Below are positions 56,362-64,000 of a DNA stretch of 64,000 nucleotides, piece by piece (positions within the stretch are counted from its first letter, which is position 1; every line of letters begins with the position of its first letter). Origin of the DNA: Lycorma delicatula (Eukaryota > Arthropoda > Insecta > Hemiptera > Fulgoridae); assembly GCF_047948215.1 (NCBI RefSeq), contig NC_134464.1, positions 32,983,020 through 33,047,019 on the forward strand, in the 5' to 3' direction. Both the position numbers and the translations under genes were made by a program. Below the pieces are notes generated by a model. The model did no database searches and was not told where the DNA came from. It saw only the letters and a program-made list of their open reading frames with translations.

Positions 56362-58739
56362 TTTTTACCATCTTCCCTTTTACCTTTTTCGATTTTTCGC
56401 TATTCGTCTTTTCCGATTTTTTTCTCTCTTCTTCCCAGTGCGTAAATCGGTCCAGTAGTTTTTTAGTCTATAGCAGACACAAATATCGAAAACACCGCAA
56501 TGTAATCTTAAAATATTTATTATAGCGTATGTTGCTTTTTCGTCCAACAGGTAGCGCTGTTAACACGAAATTTAGTTTTTTACCGATTTGAACACGTTAG
56601 AATCAAAATTTCGCAAAATCTTTTCTTAGTGTACGCCTACTTAAAGATACGAAGGTACCCTGAAAATTTCAATTATCTACCTATAATAGTTTTGGTTGTA
56701 CATTGATTATGAGTTAGAGAATCAGTCAGGATATTCTCTTTTATATGACATTGGATAAGATAAACATTTATTTTAAGAAAAATAGAGATAGCAAAAACTT
56801 TAAACCAATCAAACCGACTTCCTCTCCCTTGAATAATATTTAAGGAGGAGATGACAAACGTTTCACATTCTAAAAAAATTGAAAAAAAATCGCTAAAAGA
56901 TTTTTAATAAATTTTAAAAGCTATTAGTTACTGGTATTCCTTTTTCCTATTAGATATTGGTTTTCCTATTAATAAATGAAGTTTTAGTATCAATAACGAT
57001 AAAATAAGTTTCCAAACTAATTAATTACTGTGTACTACGAACATAGTTTATTAGAATCTCTGGTTTCTAATAAATTAATTTTGTGGACAGATTTTAGACA
57101 ATGTCGACTATCACCGATTTTACTGGTCTTCTATATTTACGAGCAGTAATACGCTTTTTTATTTTTGTTGTAATTTAGTTTTCAGATATATAGTGTGTGT
57201 AAATTTATTAATTTTTATTTATTACCATAAATATTACTTTTATTTTTTCGTTTCATTATTTTATTTTTTTTACGTATTATTTCCTCAGTACCTGCTGATG
57301 ATAATTGTATAACAATTGAAATAGACTTGTAGTTTTACATTTTAAGTAAGTTTTTTAAAATTATTTAACCTTTGTTTTTCTTTTTAATAAATAAATAAAT
57401 AAGCAACAGAAAAAAAAACTTAGACAACTATTTTTAGGCCATTAATTTTCATCTTGCCGCCTAAAAATTGAAATATAAAATTAATAATTGTTAATTAATT
57501 ATTAATTAAAGATTAAAATATTAATCTGTGTAAAGCCAAAATAGTTTTGTTAGTTTTGATAGAGCGTTTCAATAATTTTAATCTTTAAAAAAAGTATTAT
57601 TATTTTTTAGTTTCTTTTCAAATAAATTCCCTACAATTTAAAAGACCTTTCTATTAAATCCCTTTAAAATTTAAATAAAAGATTTCCTTTTTTTCAAAAT
57701 AAATATTACTGTGTTAATAACGTTTTAAACAACAATAATCAGAGATAAAAATCTGAATATTCTTCATAAAAAATTAGAGAGTACTCAAATATCTTTCAAA
57801 TAATCTTTCCTTAGAATAGGTCTTTTGTCCAGTTTTTATTTATTATTTTAATATAATTCCATGATTAACATTTCTTATAATTATTATTTTATTATGCTCA
57901 CACGGACTACATCCATTTCCTTTTTACTTCATTAATTTTATACCTTTTCTATAATAATCTGATCGTTATTTTATTTCAGTTTCCTTTAATTCTTCTAGAA
58001 AAATACTGGAGCTGTTCCTTTTTATTATTTGTGAAATAGATCACTAATATCACATACCTGATGTGATCTACGTAATGCATAATTTTTTTTATGATTTAGT
58101 TAAATATTTATTTACAGTTAAAGACACCACACGTCACACTACATTCAAACGTATACAATTTTGTTATCATGGTATTGTGTTTTTTTTTTTTAGTATTTTT
58201 GAACTCAGACTCACGTAATATCGAAAAGTATAAATAAATACAGATTTTTTCAAGGAACAGTAGTAATAATATAAACAACTTATTAGGAAATTCAAGAGTC
58301 ATAATTCTCTTAACAAACAAATAAAATTAATTAAATAATGCAAAAACATTTGTCGACGTATATAACTGTTTAGAATAAAACATTAATTATAACCTATAAA
58401 GATAATTAAAATCACAATTTTATAATAAAACTAAACGCATATATAATTTAAAAAAAAGTAATTTTAAAACAATAAGGAAAAAGGACTAACCTTTGTATGC
58501 AGTATATTGATTATAAAAGAAAATGCGTTGAAGTATTTTCTCACCTGTAAAGAAAAATAAAATAATTTTAAAAAATTACCTACATTTCATGTAAATTAAA
58601 AATTCATACATACAATAAAAACAAAACTTTTTTCCAAACTATGCTGTTAAATTTTGTGAAGTGGATTTTTTTTTCGTAAAAAATAAATAAATTACTATTT
58701 CCAACGAGATTGCTCATCCTCAACTCATCAGATAAAACA
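56362..58739. other. Intergenic stretch, no gene seen
   Basis: AT-rich with a T/C-rich patch at 56365-56440. No recognised coding sequence; the minus-strand open frame 58108-58320 is low-complexity. Confidence 0.5.
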
Positions 58740-59159
58740 TGTTAATACCTTAGTTTAGTCGAGTTGGAGTAACCATAGCGTGTAGACCTATTGTTGTTCC
58801 GCTCTGCGATTTTTGATATTTAGTTCGGTTTTTTGGTATTTTTTGTTTGGTTTGTTGGTTGTACATTATTGGTTAGTGAATTATGAACGTGCCTTTGAAT
58901 TTTCGTGAATTTTGGACATGGATTAATACCGCTTTTTTTATTTTTTATTCCGGTTGTATTTCCCATAAGAAATACATTGAAGTTGGTTCTACATAACCTA
59001 TTACTTGGTGAATATTATTCCAAGTCGATCGACAAGTCGTTGCAGGAAGAATAAGTCATCATCTTTCTGGTAAATACGGACTTTGAAAATTTTCCTGAGC
59101 TGATGAGTACAGAATTTTTTCTAAGTCCCACAGCGTTACTGATTTGGTCGGGGAACTTC

Positions 59160-59505
59160 TTTTCCTTATAACTCCATATCCGTACCTCCAATCCCAATGC
59201 CTCTTGGATCTACGCGATCCATACCCGATCGCATATTTTACCCCTTCCCCCCACCGCAAACATTTTTTTACCCCCTCCAAATCCGACCTTGAATTTGGAG
59301 GAATACATTTTATCTCCCCCTACCGATGCTGGGAGGGTGACCACATCGCCTCCCAGTGCAAAGGGCCTGACAGAAGTAATAAATGCTATAATTGCGGTGG
59401 TCAAAGTTATCAAAAAGGGAATTGCTCTGCGCCCTCCAGATCTGTTGCTTGGAGTGTGGTCGGTCATTGGATTGGGGGTAGGGACTGCCGTCACTCTCGC
59501 AAATG
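59160..59505 (+). pseudogene. LINE ORF1 zinc-knuckle remnant
   Basis: The frame at 59310-59435 reads YRCWEGDHIASQC and CYNCGGQSYQKGNC. Both are CCHC knuckles with one ligand lost: the first Cys of knuckle 1, and His changed to Tyr in knuckle 2. The spacer GPDRSNK is typical of R1/jockey-type gag-like proteins. The GC-rich sequence on either side is frame-broken. Upstream 58740-59150 may be its 5' region but shows no coding. Confidence 0.62.
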
Positions 59506-59520
59506 AAAATAATGCATATT

Positions 59521-62439
59521 GTGTTCTGTATATTGTCCAGAATAATCCTCATTTTGAAATATTTTACTAATTAAATCTATTACAATGAAGTAAATATTTA
59601 CCAGGTTTATATAATTACATGATTAACAAGTTTTTAAACCAAAATATTTTATCTTTGACTAATGAATATTAATTTTTCTGTTCATTAAAGAACTAAAATT
59701 TCAATAAATTTGTTGTTCAGTTTTATCAAATTATTCAGTGTTATCAAAGTTTTAACAAATTTGAATTAAAATTAAAAACTTAATTTTATTTCAATTATAA
59801 AAATGCATATTTTATACTCGTTCTTTGTTTCCTATTATAATTCTAAGAATAATATTTTAGTTCAAACCATTATCCATTATAACCATTAAGTTTCATACAC
59901 ATAACAACATATAATTTACATTACTTCACAGGCTATTAAATGGCTACCCTCGTTATTTATACGAATTAATCTGCTGTTGACAGGAGTCCATCTGTCAACC
60001 GCAGGAGTTTATCTGTCAGTTTTTTCATTTCACTTTCTTTTCAAAATATAATTCGCGTGACTCAAGTAAATAAATAAATGTAAAAAAAAAACTTCCATAC
60101 ATTAATAATACAAATAAAAACTATATCTACAAATTGTAATGAAATGTTTCTTATTTAAAATTAGAAAGTATTATAGTTTGTTGATAGAAAATGAATGAAA
60201 AAGTAATTTGAATGATTCTTCAAAGTGATGAAATTAATCACGGATACATAAAATTGAAAAATAAAAAATAAATAGATAAAAAATTGTGGTTTGTGTAAAC
60301 GATTTTTTTGATGATAATTTTCTAAGGAAATTGGCACGATTTTCCTTCATACAGGAGTAAAACATCTATGGAGAAAATAGGGTTTGAAATGGTGAAAAGG
60401 CTATTGATAGCAACAAGAATTTTGATTGAACTGAGAAAGTGTCTTGCTAAATAATTTTTTAAATTTGTGTTTATCAAATGGGTCTGAATCGTAGACTGCA
60501 AGAAACAAGGAAGAGAAACATTTGAATATTTATTAAATGTAGTTACGAAGAACAAAGAAATAATGAATTTAATAAAAAAATTAAATATTAAAACAACAGA
60601 AGAGGATCAGGTTTTTATAAAGAAACTAAGAAAAAAGAAAATTGTTCGGGGTATATCTGATTTAAAGGTTATCTTCAACGGAAAGATCATGAAGACAAAA
60701 GTAGAAAGGAGAGAAAAAGAAAAAAAAAGGGTTGGATTCTTATAGATTTAGGAAGAGTAGTTCAAGCGAAACCCGTTGAAGGCCAGACTGTGCTAACTTA
60801 TTGTAGAAAAAAAAAAATTATTAGTACTCGTATAAACCATATGTATTTTTAACACCAAAAATATCTATATTTAATAGCAATCTGTAAAAAAAAAAAAAAA
60901 AAAAAAAAAAAACACTTGACACGTGAGATCTTGTTTTAAATCGATCACTTTGTCCATTACGTTACGTATTTGTGAGGTAATTCGGCGAAACGCGTTTATC
61001 GGTTTTAATGAAATTGTTCCTCACCGTTACATACTATTAGGTATTCCGATTTTTTCATAAAGGTTCCTGTTTAAAATCATAAGTACTATTTTTCATAGTT
61101 AGGAATGGAGGGAGTGTTTCCGTCGCTTAGCAATTCTTATTAAAAGTTAAACACATGGTCTCTCTCCATCTATGTGCCCTAATATCCTTTTGATGCCACT
61201 CATTTTTCCTATAAATTTCTCAGTGGCTACGCATAAGATACTTCACATTTTACTCTATGTAACGTTTGCCTGTTAGTCCACTCTATCTTACATTGTATAG
61301 CATCGCTCCTTTTACATTATATTATTAAAAATTTAATCTGATGTTGAATTTCGATAAAAAATCTTTTTTACCGATTTACCTAGGAAGACCTTACAAACAA
61401 ATAAATGTATAATAAAAAAATTAATGGATGGAGAAAAATTCAGGCAATATTTTTTTAATTTAATTTAATTAAATTCAGTAATTTGTCTATTTTTCGTATC
61501 TTTATATTCGGATTTACCCATTTTATTTTCCCAAGTCAGAATGTAATATATTTTGTTCTTTTTATAAGTTTTCGTCCAATTTAAAATATGTCAATACTTA
61601 TTTCAATAATTGGACAAACTGTGGGGAAATGAAGTAAATAAGTTTCACAGTAATTAAAATTAAAAAAAAATTGAAATACATGGTTTAATTAAGGTGAAAT
61701 TTCCGTACAAATATTTGAATGGACTTTATAGAGACGTATTTGAAGATAAAGCATTGTATTAGATTAGACGGAAATTGTACTAAGTGAGAAGACAATGACG
61801 TAGCAGTTTGTTTAAAGTTGTCCAAGTAAACAATTCTAGTAAAGCATTAATGAGAGAGAAAGAAAGAAGGACGAGGTGAATGAGGGACTGAAAATAAGTT
61901 GGAGGGGGGTGTGAAAACGTCTTCTGTTTTTGTCAAAGTTACATAGAAGAGAGATTGTTACAGGTTGTCGGGTGGCCACAATTATCCACAATGTTGACAT
62001 ACTCTGTGTAACATAGGTTTGTTAAAAACGGATTTTGCATACATGGAAGCAGAATGGTCCTGTATGTTTTATATGGGCATGAGAGAAATCCAGATGAAAT
62101 TACACTGTAGTTACTTCTACCTAACGCATTTTATTTCGAGTTGTATCATATTACTATTTTTAGTATTCTTAAATTTATAATTAACGTAGTTAATTAGATT
62201 ATATAATTTGCTTAAAAACTGAACTTAATTTACGCGAATTATATTTATAATTAAAATTTTTATTTTATATTACAATATAACAATGTCAAAAGATTACTGT
62301 TATTGTTATTGGACTAATATCAGGAAGAATTTCTACGGAAATTTTTCTTCCGATTTTGAATCTCGTAATTGAGAAGTCTTGGCAATCAAACATTTTATGT
62401 GTGCGTGTATATAGGTTTTCATTTGCTCTATGTCTCAGA
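59521..62439. other. Intergenic stretch, no gene seen
   Basis: AT-rich with a poly-A run of about 25 at 60886-60911. The small basic open frame at 60563-60745 is Lys-rich without a family. The patch at 61150-61320 looks slightly more complex but I cannot assign it. Confidence 0.45.
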
Positions 62440-62509
62440 AATGGGAAAATAGACCGTCATAAAATTTGATAAGATATTCTATTATAAGGAAGTTTTTGTT
62501 TTTGTTTGA

Positions 62510-62664
62510 TAGTTTCGCCAGATAAGCTTGATGCATGTCCACAGGGTTGAAAGTGGAAATTTGTAGCGTATGAAAAATGCCCTGCCTGACCGGAATTCCA
62601 ATCTTGAGCCTTAGGATGAAAGGCTGAGACGCTTTCACTCCACTACGGAGATCGGTGGAGTGAC
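62510..62664 (-). mobile_element. tRNA-derived SINE, family 2
   Basis: On the minus strand: CCACCGATCTCCGTAGTGGA, AAGCGTCTCAGCCTTTCATC, then GGAATTCCGGTCAGGCAGGG at the box-B position and GCATTTTTCATACGCTACAA beyond. It is related to 32066-32165. The head looks tRNA-like but the box B is degenerate. Confidence 0.62.
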
Positions 62665-62799
62665 GAAATAATTAATTCTATTCATTTTTTTTAACTCTGC
62701 GAAAGATGGGAAAATGAAATTGTGTTCTGAATTTTAACTTCAAATTTTACTCTTATGGTATTCTCTTTTACAGATATCTGATAGTTTTAGGCCGGCTAG

Positions 62800-63066
62800 A
62801 AGAGGGATTTCAGGGGTGACGACATCTTTGGCCAAATGTGAAGGACGAAGCCACACAGAATTACCAAATTGTTTCTGATGAGGCAACTCAAACTCCGGAT
62901 GGGGGATTATAACGAGCTACGAGTTGGGCTTGAGGAGCTGGAGCGGGCGGTCGAAGATGAGATCACTGATGCCTAGAGCGGCTAGTCCTTAAGGGCTAGC
63001 CCAAGGACATCTTCCGCTTCTCCACCCTTAAAGGTGGAGAAGCTCTCCACCGTTAAGGGTATGACA
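62800..63066 (+). other. GC-rich leader of gag-like frame with stem-loops
   Basis: Immediately before the long open frame lie an imperfect palindrome at 62980-63001 (GGCTAGTCCTTAAGGGCTAG core, 2 mismatched positions) and a perfect 10-bp stem-loop (CTTCTCCACC at 63017-63026, GGTGGAGAAG at 63033-63042). Short coding-like stretches (ELRVGLEELERAVEDEITDA, stop at 62974) suggest a degraded upstream part of the same retroelement. Confidence 0.5.
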
Positions 63067-63068
63067 GT

Positions 63069-63920
63069 TTGGACGAAGGAGTTGGCTCCGCCAAGATTGT
63101 TGACATGGCGGTTAGAATTGAGCATTTTCAGCATATGACGGTGCTTTGGATGGCTCCATGGCTTAGGGACTTGGCCACTGCTGGTAGGTTGAAGCCTGGC
63201 CAGGTCCTCGTTTTGCAGTCAACTACTCGGGAATTCTTCAAAGAGGATAGCAGCTGTGAGGTCGCACTTGGGCGGGCCGATTACGCTCTGGTCATCGATT
63301 CTGTGGTGAGGGATCGTGGGGTTGCCTCTGCTATTTCCAGGTCCATCACACGGTTGTTAAGGAATGGACAAGATCGGCGGGTGCGCTTCTGTGGTTCACA
63401 AGGGCGGGTAGAACAAGTCTTACGGTGGTCCATGGAGTTCACAGGGAGAAGGATGGGGAAACGCCTTCTCGTTCATCTAACACAGGCATCACAATCATCG
63501 AAGCTAGCAGGTAAGACGCTACCCGCGGGTCCGCCGAATACAACAGTTGTGGTCAAGGCGGAGAGGTGGACCTTTGCAGATCTTCTTCCCTCGGTGAAAG
63601 GGGCACAGTTTTACCAGTGGAACCGGAGTCCTCTCCGTCCGGCAGGGCCAAGAGAAGGCCCCACCTACGGGTTTGGGTGGACAGTGGCGAAGCGGGACAA
63701 CTCAGCAAGGATTTGTCGAAGGGCAATACACGTCCTGGTTAAGGATGTGGATGGCCTCACGTCACAGAACGAGTTTCTTCGGGAACTTCGAAAAACGGTA
63801 GTTGAGTCGGTCTCTATTGAGTTTTGTAAAACTTTTTCTATTTTTTGCTTATTATATGGAACGCTTAAACATTGCTTATTATCTATTATTGAATATTCAT
63901 TGTCTATTACATACATTTAA
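63069..63920 (+). CDS. LINE ORF1-like (gag-like) protein, truncated
   Basis: Longest uninterrupted frame in the window (283 codons) in a GC-rich block. The first 250 or so residues resemble the N-terminal and middle part of R1/jockey-type gag-like proteins: GVGSAKIVDMAVRIEHFQHM, ALGRADYALVIDSVVRDRGV, NTTVVVKAERWTFADLLPSV, ARICRRAIHVLVKDVDGLTS then FLRELRKTV. Similarity and GC content both drop near 63820, where AT-rich sequence supplies the last 35 or so residues (LLYGTLKHCLLSIIEYSLSI). The zinc knuckles and RT that should follow are absent, so this is a 3'-truncated retroelement, not a host gene. The ATG is the first in frame; the original start was probably upstream. Confidence 0.6.
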   Translation: MDEGVGSAKIVDMAVRIEHFQHMTVLWMAPWLRDLATAGRLKPGQVLVLQSTTREFFKEDSSCEVALGRADYALVIDSVVRDRGVASAISRSITRLLRNGQDRRVRFCGSQGRVEQVLRWSMEFTGRRMGKRLLVHLTQASQSSKLAGKTLPAGPPNTTVVVKAERWTFADLLPSVKGAQFYQWNRSPLRPAGPREGPTYGFGWTVAKRDNSARICRRAIHVLVKDVDGLTSQNEFLRELRKTVVESVSIEFCKTFSIFCLLYGTLKHCLLSIIEYSLSITYI

Positions 63921-64000
63921 CATGTATTCTTTTTTAAATAAAATTCAAAATTAATAACTGATTATGATATTAGAAATGTAGTGGCTTAATGTTTTTGATA

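Overview
The window reads as nuclear DNA of an arthropod, most likely an insect. It is very AT-rich by eye, it holds one protein-coding gene split into small exons with canonical GT..AG borders, and it is packed with mariner-type, LINE and tRNA-derived SINE relics of kinds common in insects. I cannot name the species. I see no operon, rRNA, CRISPR array or free-standing tRNA gene.

The one convincing host gene lies on the plus strand from 1314 to 41308. Eight exons (1314-1514, 8591-8792, 13526-13723, 27151-27311, 32315-32414, 34651-34812, 38456-38659, 41070-41308) splice in frame into 488 residues. These match the ecto-5'-nucleotidase (CD73/NT5E) family from the GNHEFD metal-site motif to a hydrophobic GPI-attachment tail. 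The signal peptide and the first metal-binding motifs must lie on exons left of the window. The product would dephosphorylate extracellular AMP (or related 5'-nucleotides) to the nucleoside. Introns run from 2.2 to 13.4 kb and most of their bulk is transposon debris.

Layout: 1-1313 is upstream intron with a foldback element and a SINE. Intron 1 (1515-8590) holds a SINE, a jockey-like LINE interrupted by a second LINE and by a hAT-type MITE, an LTR-like relic and a TIR repeat. Intron 2 (8793-13525) holds a LINE and a 1.27 kb mariner. Intron 3 (13724-27150) holds a SINE, the best-bounded LINE copy (23-bp target duplication), a LINE split by a SINE, a gag-like zinc-knuckle fragment and a decayed mariner. 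Intron 4 (27312-32314) holds a 1.35 kb DD41D mariner, the end of a long-TIR element and a solo LTR. Intron 5 holds a pogo-like fragment and intron 6 another transposase relic. From 41309 to 64000 I find no further host gene: only LINE relics, SINEs, two transposons of a family with very long terminal inverted repeats, and a 283-codon gag-like open frame at the right edge.

The most interesting structural signals are a 2.5 kb transposon with roughly 400-bp inverted ends (50939-53425) and a related foldback element at 160-845; the double insertion into a jockey-like LINE, where both target duplications can be read; and perfect short snap-back hairpins that sit mostly inside dead transposases. 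The unnamed families were found by eye and need a repeat-library search.
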